In this document: positions 34,600-44,634 of the stretch, piece after piece
How the letters are laid out: each line of letters begins with the position of its first letter
How positions within the stretch are numbered: the first letter of the stretch is position 1
DNA from: Euphorbia lathyris
Taxonomy: Eukaryota > Streptophyta > Magnoliopsida > Malpighiales > Euphorbiaceae
Assembly (NCBI RefSeq): GCF_963576675.1
Contig: NC_088911.1
Coordinates: forward strand, 134,791,929 to 134,855,928
Direction of reading: 5' to 3'
Length of the DNA stretch: 64,000 nt
Program-made: the position numbers and the translations under genes
Notes under the pieces: generated by a model
What the model was told of the DNA's origin: nothing
Database searches by the model: none
What the model saw: the letters and a program-made list of their open reading frames with translations, nothing else

Positions 34600-35941
34600 G
34601 GCCCCGTTTGTTTGGGGGAAAATATTCTGCAGGAAAATATTTTCCCAATTTTCCAGTGTTTGTTTGGGCAGGAAAATAAGTCAAAGGAAAATAAGTGGCA
34701 AGTCAATGAAAAAGCAAGGAAGAAATAAGGGAAAATGTTTTACCCTTTTCAAAAGGGTAAAACATTTTCCCCAAAACATACGCGTTCAGAGAAAAATTGG
34801 AAAAACGTTAAAAAATGTAAAAATATGAAACAAGAAAAATATAAATAATATGAAAACGCTACAAAACACGAGAATATGACAAAAAAACCCGCAAAAACAT
34901 GAAAAGGTGAACAAATGCGAAAAATACAAAAACGCAAAAAAAAGCAAACACTTGAAAAAGCCCAAAACATGAACACGAAAAAGAGACAAAACACAAAATA
35001 TACAAAAACATGAAAAATACAAAAAACACAAAAACGTGAAAAAATATGAAAAACACGAAAACGCGAAAAATGCTAAAACACAAAAACGTGATAATACGTG
35101 AAAACACGATAATACGTGAAAAGACGAAAAATGCAAACAAAACATGAAAATGTAAACAATACAAAAACGTGAAAATACGAAAAACATGAAAAAACGTGAA
35201 TAACATGAAAAAGTAACAAAATGCGAAAAATAAGAAACGCGAAAAAAAGAAAACGTGAAAAAGGGAAAAACCGAAAAACCGAAAAACTGAAAAGCTAAAC
35301 GTGAAAACACAAAAAAGAAGAAAAAATGCAAAAAAAAACATAATAGCGTTAATAACACGAGAAAACGTACAAAAAATGCCGAAAATGTGAAAAAATGTTT
35401 TCGTGTTTTTATATTTATTTTTTTCACATTTTTGTGTTTTTCAAATTGTTTTTCATGTTTTCATGTTTTTAATATTTTTTTACTTTTCGTAATTTTCGCA
35501 TTTTTTCATTTTTTGTGTTTTTAATAAATTTTTACGTTTTTTTGTGTTTTTCACGTTTTTTCCGTTTTCCATATTTTTCTGGTTTTCATGTTTTTAACGT
35601 TTTCGTGTTTTCCACATCTTTTCACGTTTTTTGTGTTTTGTGTTTTTTTTACATTTTCTTGTTTTCATGGGTTTTTTTACATTTTTTTTCTATTTTTTAC
35701 GTTTTCACAGTTTTCCACGTCTCTACATATTTTTTGTGTTTTATATATACAATTGAAAATAAAAAAATACAGAAAATCTATATTTAGTAGTTGGAAAATA
35801 TTTTTCAGTGTTGTAGCCAAACACCGGAAAATATTTTCCAGTGTTGGTGCCAAATACAGGAGAATATTTTATTTTCCTGCACAATATTTTCCCTGCATAA
35901 AATTTTTCAGAACACAATATTTTCCCCCAAAGAAACGGGCC
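34600..35941. mobile_element. PIF/Harbinger-like foldback element with simple-sequence body
   Basis: Ends GGCCCCGTTTGTTTGGGG and, inverted, GGCCCGTTTCTTTGGGG, flanked by TAA (34597-34599, 35942-35944), the target type of PIF/Harbinger. The left half is a run of degenerate AAAACGTGAAAAA words and the right half TTTTTCACGTTTT words, so the whole element could fold. Removing it and one TAA restores the PR-10 spacer seen at 53.3 kb. Phe/Cys-rich open frames of up to 213 codons here are artefacts of the repeat. No transposase. Confidence 0.8.
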
Positions 35942-36533
35942 TAAGTTTCAGCTCTCATTCACTTCTGGCAGCGTCATGTTAACATAAAATATATATTTTT
36001 AAAATCCCAGTAATATTAAAATATATGCAGTATATAAAAATTGACTATTTTTTTTTTATATATAACTTATCATATATTTGTACAAGTCTGTATTTTCATA
36101 TAAAACGATATTTTTATATGAATTGAGTATAGAAATCTTTATGAGTTTCTTACCATGCACATCGGTTTTATTTTTATTTTTAAATATTAATTAAAAATTA
36201 AATATATAAATTTAACTAATAAAAAATCATAAAAAATTATAACATTTTAATTCAATATAAATAATACTATGACTTTAATTAAATATAATAAGTTTAAAAA
36301 TTATTAATAATATTTAAACTTATATACACTTTTAATAATTTCTTGAATCCCTACAAGGACATGTATTGATATCCCGAGAGTATTTTCCAATCCCAATGTC
36401 CATATCTCAACTTCCGGTGATAGAAATAAAAAATCAATCTACTTTTGTTTTCGGAGATTTATTTCTCATCTCCTTTAGAACCGCATCTCCATAGGGTACG
36501 GAGAATATATGCCTCGTTTACAACTCTACCATA
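35942..36533 (+). repeat. PR-10 tandem-unit spacer, middle part of the copy 3 spacer
   Basis: CTCTCATTCACTTCTGGCAG and the following AAAATATATATTTTTAAAAT continue the spacer interrupted at 12838, matching 48.47 kb and 53.37 kb. The remainder is AT-rich and has no gene. Confidence 0.75.
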
Positions 36534-36543
36534 CTAACTTCTT

Positions 36544-37825
36544 GGGTAAATTACATATGTGGTGTACAACTTTTACCTGTTTTCACACTTTGGTGTACAA
36601 CCTTTAATTTTGCACACTAAAATGTACAAACTTCATGTGACCTCCCACTAAAGTGTACAGCCGGTAATTATGACCGGTCAACCAAAAGTCAACGTGCCAC
36701 ATCATCATTTTCATCCTACCCATTATAAAAAGTGGGATCCACTCTTTATGAAATTATAAAAATACCCTTTACCCTTATATAATTACTAAAATGCCACTGT
36801 CTCCTTCCTTCCTCCAATTTTTCTCCATCTTTCTCTTTTCCTTTCTCTCTCTAACTTCTCTCTCTAAGTCTCTCTCCTCTCCCTCTCTCTACTCGCACCA
36901 TTTTCTGCAAAGAATCAAACACCCAAATCAGTAAAATAATGATAATAACATTACCCAATAATTGCAATTAACAAGTAACAGCCAAAGAAATTGATTGATC
37001 CTCTTACCTGATGCAGCTGTGGGAAAAATGGAAGTGGAAGGAAAAAGAGCGACCAGAGAAAGGGAGAAAACGGAATTGGAGTTGTTTTCTCCTTCTCTGC
37101 CGATCTCGGTAATAGAAAACTTTAACGAATTTGAATTTAAATGGACAATTTGAGAAATGAGAAACGGAAAAAGGGAATTATTTAAAAGGTTAGTTGGTTG
37201 CTTTCATGGCTGCTCTGTATGGGTATTTAATGGGCTTTGATTCAAAACTACCGCGTCATCTCCTTAATTTGATATTCCAACTTATTATTACCTAATTTTG
37301 CTTACTATTGAAGCTTAATTAAAATTACTTTGATTAATTCTATATTATATATGTTATGTTAGTTCAAATTTATTATCACATCATATAGTTTGGTTGTTAT
37401 TTGTTAATCACAATTATTGGGTAATGTTATAATCATTATTGTACTGATTTGGGTGTTTGATTCTTTGCAGAAAATGGTGAGAGGAGAGAGACTTAGAGAG
37501 AGGAGTTAGAAAGAGAAGATTTAGAGAGAGAAAGAGAAAGATGGAGACAAATTGGAGAAAGGAAGAAGACAATGGCATTTTAGTAATTATATAAGAGTAA
37601 AGGGTATTTTTATAATTTCATAAGGAGTGGGTCCCACTTTTTATAATGGGTAGGATAAAAATGATGATGTGGCACGTTGACTTTGGGTTGACCGGTCATA
37701 ATTACCGGCTGTACACTTTAGTGGGAGGTCACATGAAGTTTGTACACGTTAGTGTGCAAAATTAAAGGTTGTACATCAAAGTGTGAAAACAGGTAAAGGT
37801 TGTACACCACGTATGTAATTTACCC
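36544..37825. mobile_element. Mutator-like foldback element with long terminal inverted repeats
   Basis: Arms of about 430 bp are inverted copies of each other, starting GGGTAAATTACATA(T/C)GTG and ending in its complement. They include GTACACTTTAGTGGGAGGTC and the CT-/GA-rich tracts at 36790-36895 and 37480-37560. A 10-bp target duplication CTAACTTCTT (36534-36543, 37826-37835) fits Mutator-type insertion. The central 400 bp has no transposase or captured gene that could be recognised. Confidence 0.85.
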
Positions 37826-38017
37826 CTAACTTCTTCCACGTTTTAATTTTCGGCTAATTAGTAAAATTGTAGAATGAATTGAGTCGGCTTGCGAGTTGAA
37901 CAAATTAAAGGAAAATAATAGATAGATTGCTTATTTAACAAATTTTTTTTTATCAATTGTACAATGTTTAAAAAGAAAAAAAGTCCATATCTAGAAGGAT
38001 TAAAAATAATAAATAAT

Positions 38018-38165
38018 CAACCACGGGGTTGTGGTAGAGTGGTAAAGGCTTCTCCTCCCTTAACCAAAGGTCCAGGTTCGATCCTCGCCTTTGGAAATGG
38101 AAAGAATTTCCGTGGCCAGCAGTCCTGTCGGCGGTGGATACACTTACGAACCAAAAAAAAAAAAT
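38018..38165 (+). mobile_element. tRNA-derived SINE in the PR-10 copy 3 promoter region
   Basis: Contains RNA polymerase III box A (TGGTAGAGTGG, 38032-38042) and box B (GGTTCGATCC, 38075-38084), a tRNA-unrelated 3' part and an A-rich tail. A perfect 13-bp target duplication AATAATAAATAAT flanks it (38005-38017, 38166-38178). The copy 2 spacer at 5925-5935 has the same site empty. About 148 bp including tail, lying roughly 130 bp upstream of the copy 3 TATA box. Confidence 0.9.
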
Positions 38166-38220
38166 AATAATAAATAATAGTAAACAACTTTATTTATATA
38201 TACTATTCAAGCTTGTCTGC

Positions 38221-38300
38221 TCGGACACTTATTATTATATTATCATTACTGTTGGCTTAATAATTAAGAAATTTTTGAAGCTGATCCAATCCTATAAATA
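38221..38300 (+). promoter_or_regulatory. PR-10 copy 3 core promoter
   Basis: TATAAATA at 38293-38300, 104 bases before the ATG. The TCTGACC element of the other copies reads CTCGGACA here, so the TGAC core is lost. CTGATCCAATCC before the TATA box is shared with copy 2. Confidence 0.6.
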
Positions 38301-38403
38301 CCTCCATTCATTCTCCATATTGCAACACCCAAAAACTTCATAAATCTCTTCTTCATCAAAAACCTTCAATCTTTATTTATTTCCTTAACATTTATCATAA
38401 AAG

Positions 38404-38993
38404 ATGGGTGTTTTGACTATTGAGAGAGAAATTACCACTGCAGTTCCCCCAAGTACTATGTTTAAGATTTTCGTCCTTGAAAACCATATTTATCTTCCAA
38501 AAGTTGTTCCCCATTTCAGTGTTGAGGTACTTGAAGGAAATGGAGTTCCTGGCACCATCAAGAAGACTACCTTTGGTGCTGAAGGTAAATTACTTAATTA
38601 CTACATTATTATTAAATTGATTGCATTGAAGGTCATTAATGAATATGTAACATCAAAACTAAGTTTAATTGTAAATAATATATATGATATGCAGGTAGCG
38701 AATTCAAGTATATTAAGACAAAGATCGAAGCAACAGACAAAGAAAACTTCAGCCATAGCTACAGTGTTATTGAAGCAGATCCAAAGACAGAAAAGCTTGC
38801 AAAAATAACAATGGAGATTAAAATGGAAGCTTCTCCTAATGGAGGATCCATTATCAAGACCTGCAGCAAATATTACCCAAAGGAAAACTGTGAGGTAGAT
38901 GAAGACATAATCAAGGCTAAAGCAGAAAAGGCAATGGGATTATACAAGGTTGTTGAAGCTTACATCTTGGCCAATCCTGATGTCTGCAACTAA
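38404..38993 (+). CDS. PR-10 / Bet v 1 family protein, tandem copy 3
   Basis: Exons 38404-38584 and 38695-38993 around a 110-bp phase-1 intron; 159 residues. The frame is intact, but the glycine-rich loop reads GNGVPG instead of GNGGPG, that is Gly48 to Val in the normally conserved loop between strands beta2 and beta3. Other changes are Ala13 and Val34. Poly(A) signal AATAAA at 39074-39079. Its upstream spacer is the most heavily invaded of the four. The loop change and altered promoter could mean relaxed constraint or changed ligand handling, but the gene is not visibly broken. Confidence 0.94.
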
Positions 38994-40185
38994 ATTTGGG
39001 GTTCATTAATGTGTGTTTGATGCTTTTTTTTTTTTTCCTTTTGATGTTAGGTCTAAGGATTTGTTGGCCTGAGAATAAAAGTTTTATGTTTTTCTAAATT
39101 AATTTTCATTTAATATTGTATTTACACCATGTTCTGATCTAATTGTTATAAATAGAATTTTGGTTTGAAATTGTGCATATATTTCTTCATTATTATTGCA
39201 TCAATACAAGACAACACGGAGATTGGGACTGAACAGTCGGTCCCAAGTCAGTAGCTAAAATACATTTGGGACTGAAATTGAGTGGTTGCAACTTAAATCA
39301 TTCTGTTGCAATACACAGGTTGCAAACTTTGGGCCTGATTTCTTCTAGCAAAGAAAAGTTTGCGACTGAAATTTAGGTCCCACCTATCAGTTGCTACCAG
39401 ATTTTTGTACGTGTTCGTTCATTGCTAAGTAAAATATAATTTCATTTACTTACAGATGGAGTTACCCATAATAACAAAGTTTTGATGAATTTATGGCAGA
39501 TTTAAGGACAAATTTATCTTTATTAAGAAACAATTATCAATCGTAAAACTGTTTATTTTTATTTTTAATATTTCTGTTTAATTGTAATGATATTATTATT
39601 AATTAAATTTAATAATAATATTATTATTAATATTATCGGTTTATATTAAATTTATGAAATTACAAGTAGAATTAATTATACAACTAGTAAAAAAACATAA
39701 GTAGTAACCAACAATATCCAAAAGATAATAACTATATTTAATAACCCATCAGAAATTAAACAAAGTGGAGAGTTGACGATGGAGTTAAAAAAAAATATAT
39801 ATATAAGAGCAAGAGACTTTTAGTACAACTTCTAAAAATAATATAATTAATTGACTTTTAGTGATTTAAAAGTAACTAAGATATGTCATCTCCAACAATA
39901 GTTTTTATATACACTCTTTATTTATTATTTTATAATTACTTCTTAATAATAAATTATTAATAAATAATGAATTTAAGAGGTACTAAAAGGTGGAGAGAAT
40001 CTCTCTATTAGTAATTTGAGGAGTCACTAAAAAACTGTTGGAGCTTATTTTTAACTCTCCTTCCTCAAATTTTAACTTAAGAGGCAAACTAAATGGCTCT
40101 TGGAGATACTCTAAGGCCTAGAACTTAAATAAATGATATCATAATAATCAAGCCATCAGAATTCATAATGGAGTTTCAAAATAAG
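38994..40185. other. Intergenic AT-rich DNA, no gene
   Basis: 3' UTR then AT-rich sequence. A block at 39230-39440 with GGTCCCA / GGGACTGAAATT words, and one at 39810-40115 with CTCCAA...TTGGAG inverted words, look like decayed non-autonomous elements without definable ends. Confidence 0.4.
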
Positions 40186-40188
40186 TAA

Positions 40189-40631
40189 GGCTTAATGCAT
40201 ATTTCACCCCTTAAACTTGATAAGTTTTGCCAATTGGTACCCTGAACTTTTTAAATAACCCATCACATACATATAGTTAGTATTAAAAACATATCGCACA
40301 TCTATAGTTGGTTTTAAAAACCTATCACACGCCTAAAGTTGGCTCATTCGAACCTCTTGAACACAAAATCGTTGATCTCTCATCTTTGACAGACGAGGTC
40401 GTTGTGCATGCTAAGAAAAAAAGAAAAGCGTATTAGTTGGTTCTGTATGTCACCTCACATATCATAGATGACATATCAACAATTTTGTGTACAAGAGGTC
40501 TGAATGAGCCAACTTTAGGTGTGTGATAGATTTTTAATGTCAACTATAAATGTGTGATAGGTTATTTAAAAAGTTCAGGGTGCTAACACGTGAAACGTGT
40601 CAAGTTTAAGGGTGTAAATATACATTAAGCC
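40189..40631. mobile_element. PIF/Harbinger-like MITE, family C, copy 1
   Basis: Ends GGCTTAATGCATATTT and inverted AAATATACATTAAGCC, flanked by TAA on both sides (40186-40188, 40632-40634). Inner parts are also inverted: AACTTTTTAAATAACC versus GGTTATTTAAAAAGTT. Non-coding. Confidence 0.75.
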
Positions 40632-40634
40632 TAA

Positions 40635-41054
40635 GTTTTAATGCATATTTACACACTTAAATTTGGCAAGTTTTGTCTATTTGCACCTATCACACACTTT
40701 TGGCTATAAAAACCTATCATACATTGTTAGCTTTCAAAACCTATCACACACCTATAGTCGGTTCATTCGGACCTCCTGCACACAAAATCGTTGATCTGTC
40801 ATCTTTGACAATTGAGGTGGCATGTCTGCTATAGTAAAAAACAAAAACGCATGAGTTCGTTCTGTATGCCACCTTATTTGTCAAAGATCACGAATCAACG
40901 ATTTTGTGAGAAAGTTTGAATGAACCAACTATACGTGTGCGGTAGGTTTTTAAAACCAACTATAGGTGTACGGTGTAGGATAGGTTATTTTAAAATTTCA
41001 GAGTGCTAATAGGCAAAACTTGCCAAATTTAAGAGTGTAAATATGCATTAAGCC
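40635..41054. mobile_element. PIF/Harbinger-like MITE, family C, copy 2
   Basis: Same family as the preceding element (ends ...ATGCATATTTACAC and GTGTAAATATGCATTAAGCC). It starts at the very TAA that ends copy 1 and is followed by TAA at 41055-41057. Its left terminus is decayed (GTTTTA for GGCTTA). Confidence 0.7.
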
Positions 41055-41148
41055 TAAACCTTAAGTAATAGATATTATAGTAATATAAGGCCTAGAACTT
41101 TAATCTCATACACATTCATCCTAAAGTTGATTCATAATGTGTTCTACC

Positions 41149-42277
41149 TAGGGGCGGAGCCAGGACTGAAACCTCGGGGGGGTCCATTGTACTTAGAATT
41201 TTTTTTTTCTCGTACGACGATTCAAGATGTGTGATTCCTATTGCAAATGTATTTATATACAAAAGTTGTTTTGAATTTTTTTTTTCCGATATATTCATTG
41301 TTCACTAGTAATGGATTGAACTAAAATCTAAAAAATACCTAAACATCAACAATCCAATTCAATCAAAATCCCTAAATATCACTAATTCAACTCAATCCGC
41401 CAATTTAATTTAATCAAAATCTCTAAACTAAAATCCATAAATATCACCAATTCAATTTAATCAGGATCCTTAAAACCTTATCACTTCATCAATTCAATTT
41501 AATGAAAACACCTAAAATTTAACATATTATCAATTCAATTTAATCAAAACACCTAAATATCATAATTTAAATTAAAGTAAATAGAAATATCTAAATTATA
41601 CCCTAAATTATAAATAATTCAACCCTAAATTAGAAATCCCTAAATTAGATTCTCTAAATTAAACCATAAGTTAGAAATTCCTAAATTAATTGCAATTACT
41701 AAGTAAACAACATATTAATAATCCATAATTTAGCAACTCTACTTTAGAAATCATATACTTAAACCTAGAAATAAAATAAAGAATGAAAAATAAAAAACTT
41801 ACTTGGAGAAAGTTGAAAGTTAAATTGAGTGAGAATAGAAAATAATTAAGTAATTGAAATTTTAAACAAAGTTTGGAGTGATTTGGGAAATTTTCCCCAA
41901 ATCAAATCATAACCTATTCTTTTGCTTTCTTTTTATATAGAAAAAAAAAAGAACAACTTCTCTTATTTAAGTTCAGGGATGGAAAGGGAATTCCAAAAAA
42001 AGGGATGGAAAGGGCTTTAATGAAAATGGACAAAAACACGACGTTGTTTTGTCCATTTTCATTAAAAAAAAAATAAGGGATGGAAAGGACGAAATTGCCC
42101 TTCCATCTCCTAGGTTACAGCACGCCCAGAAGAATAAGAGTTCTTCCCATCTTCTTCAACCTCTGCTCCGGCCATGGCAGAAAACCACCTATCCAGGGGT
42201 AGAAAACACCCTTGGTGGTGTTTTCCGACGGGCCGGAGGGTCGGGAGACCCTCCCCTACCTCCTGGCTCCGCCCTTG
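41149..42277. mobile_element. hAT-like non-autonomous element
   Basis: Ends TAGGGGCGGAGCCAGGA and, inverted, CAAGGGCGGAGCCAGGA, with an exact 8-bp target duplication GTTCTACC (41141-41148, 42278-42285), as expected for hAT elements. The body is AT-rich with CCTAAA-containing repeats. No transposase frame. Confidence 0.85.
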
Positions 42278-42285
42278 GTTCTACC

Positions 42286-43830
42286 TGCTTCAACATTATA
42301 ATTGTGTTTCTAAATCGGTGAGTCACTTTATTATCTCTCTTTTTTAAAATAGTTATTTGACCATAATTTTATGGTCTATGTGGATGAAAAAAGATAATTA
42401 ATGAAGTTATTAAACTCGTTTAGGCTATCATTTCATTAAATTTTAAACAAAGTTTAATGACTTTTATATCCCAAAATAAAGTTTAAAGCCCACAAATATA
42501 TTTTAACCGAATGCTTTGGAATCTATTTTTTTTGTTTTATTATTATTTGAAAAAAATTGGAAAGGTTATCATAAAAAAAAATTACAAGATGAAATGGGAG
42601 ACCTATTTACATATATATTTAGACGAATACCCCAAACCTTTCATATTCTCCCTTTCCTTCTATCATGTTTCATCTCTCATTTGCTTTCTATCTTTTCATC
42701 TTGTCCTTCCTTTATATTATGTGAATCACCTCCATTTTCTTTATCATCTTGTCTCTTCTTCCTCTTTGTCTCTTTGTTTTTGTGAAAGCATGGTTCGTTA
42801 TCTTCCTGTTTTATGTTCGTCTCTTGGTTTCTTTCTTCTTGTGCGAATAGAAGGCATCGTTATTCAATATTTTTTTGCGTTTATCTTATGTTTATTATCG
42901 ATTTCAATGGCGAAAGATGAAAATAAGGTAAGTATCTACCATAATCTTCATTTTTTCCAGAAATTACTTTACAAAATGAGTTTTTGTCAAATTTTATGAA
43001 GTCTGCGAACAGAAAATCGCCTGGAAAATGATAATTTTGCTTCGCAGAAAGTGAATCTGTGAAGTCTGCGAAGCAAAAGCATCCTTTTTCCAGGTGAAGT
43101 TTGCTTCGCAGACTTCGCAAAATGTGACGCAAACTCATTTTGTGAAGTAAAAATTATTATTTTTTACTGTCTTTTGCTTCGCAGACTTCACAGAATCTCT
43201 TTCTGAGAAGCGTTTCTTTCATTATTTCCATAAAATTAGTTATTTTTGTGAAGGTTGGATACAAAAGCATCAACCACAGTGATCCGTTTATCTTGAATAC
43301 AAACGCATCAATCACATTGAGGGGTGATTGGGATGTGATGAAAATGGTGAACCTGCCAATTTTTCTTGCTTCCGAAAAGAAAAGAAAAGTCACCATTATC
43401 ATCCCAAATGCCATTGATTATGTATGACGCTGTTGATTTTTCTTGCTTCTGTAAAGTCGGGAAACAATCCAATGTTCTAGTTCCGCCTGCTTCTGAACTT
43501 CTTACCAAATGCTCTGGAATAACTCTCTCTCTCAAATGTCCTCGAAGCACACTAGGGAGAAACCGTGCTTCTAGAATATTTTGCTAATCATTCTATTATG
43601 AAAGCAAATTCCTAGGATTCAGGGTTTAGGGTTTGATTATTGTTGCAATCTTGTTGTAAATTTTGATAATGTTATAATTTTAATGTTAGAATTATTGTTG
43701 CACTCTTGTTGTTATGATTTTAATGTTTTATACCACTTCGCATTTTTCGCAAATTGTGAAGCCTGCAAAGATAATACTACTTAAAAACACGACTTTTACT
43801 TCGCATTTTGTGAAAACTGCGAAGAAAAAG
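42286..43830. other. Region with CTTCGCAGACTTCGCA repeats and a possible decayed small gene
   Basis: Plus-strand stretch 42790-42927 reads as a short hydrophobic peptide ending at a GTAAGT donor-like site after GATGAAAATAAG. After about 320 bases, 43253-43425 resumes with an open stretch containing LRGDWDVMKMV and ending in a stop. Between and after these (43000-43210, 43735-43830, continuing at 47590-47790) are many copies of CTTCGCAGACTTCGCA-like words in both orientations. This may be a gene fragment inside a transposon. No family was recognised. Confidence 0.25.
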
Positions 43831-44580
43831 TGATGAGGGCATCCGTCCTCCGAAGGCGGACCCGGAACCTAAAGACGAGACCCGGAGAGAATTGACCAAG
43901 GGAGACTAGATCAAGCGCGGGAAACCGAATACGCGGGGCGCACGTAAGGGGCCACAGGGCGTGAAGAACCCAATATCGGGGAAACAGCCTAGCGGGTCAT
44001 GTACGCGGGGCGTGCCCTCCGAGGCGCGGAGCGTAAAACAGGATTTCGATGAGAGTTCCGACCAGGAGGTAAAGAACGCGGGGCGTACTGCTGGGGATGC
44101 CACGCGTATGAATGCCCAACGAGAGCCACAAAACCTAGAGACACAACCACGCAGGGCATGAGTAAGGTTACGCGGGGCGTACCTGGGCTAAGGAATACTT
44201 CCTCCCCAAGTTCTTCTTGTTAGGAACAATATCTGCCACCTTCTATTTATTGTTTTGCCACTCAACTATTTACCACTTTGCCATTTAACTTAATTACCCT
44301 ATTATCTATCTTTATGTAATTCCTACCTTACCCCTATGGTTCCTTAGTTGTTGGTGACCCTAGGGGGGGCCTTTTAGTATTTCGTCTTTTATTTGGAAGG
44401 AGTATATATTCTCATCATTTTGTAATGTTTGATAACTTTTGATGAATATTGAATTTGAAGCCTCCATTGGAGCAAGGATATCATCCTTTTGGGTTTATTC
44501 AACCTTCTAGTTTAGCTAGAGAAGTTTGTATTCTTTTTGAGTTTACGATTAAAACTCTCAGTCGATTTCAATCTACATCA
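43831..44580 (+). repeat. 5' LTR of the gag-only element
   Basis: 750 bp, TG...CA ends, GC-rich first third with repeated CGCGGGGCG words, AT-rich last third with TTGTATTCTTTTTGAG. Its short open frames are not genes. Confidence 0.93.
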
Positions 44581-44582
44581 GT

Positions 44583-44594
44583 TGGTATCAGAGC
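44583..44594 (+). promoter_or_regulatory. tRNA-Met primer binding site
   Basis: TGGTATCAGAGC, the standard plant initiator-Met site, two bases after the 5' LTR. Confidence 0.95.
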
Positions 44595-44634
44595 CGATCG
44601 AGTCGTTTTCCTTCCCGGAGACTTCTTCTCGGAA

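Larger units (their letters stand above)
37836..38403 (+). repeat. PR-10 tandem-unit spacer, promoter-proximal part of the copy 3 spacer
   Basis: From TATCAATTGTACAA and CCATATCTAGAAGGATT (about 37950-38000) it matches the copy 2 spacer at 5874-5925. It then continues, apart from the SINE, through TATACTATTCAAG to the promoter. Confidence 0.8.

Noticed and set aside
34786..35427. Phe/Cys/Leu-rich frames of up to 213 codons (also 35515-35944 and 50666-51243)
   Set aside because: Translations of degenerate TTTTTCACGTTTTT repeats inside foldback elements. Overlapping frames look alike, so they reflect the repeat and not a membrane protein.
38018..38100. tRNA gene
   Set aside because: Box A and box B are present but the acceptor stem does not form, and an A tail and 13-bp duplication show a SINE.
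44449..44634. N-terminal extension of the gag frame of the gag-only element
   Set aside because: It starts inside the LTR and reads across the primer binding site. The Met at 44635 is the sensible start.
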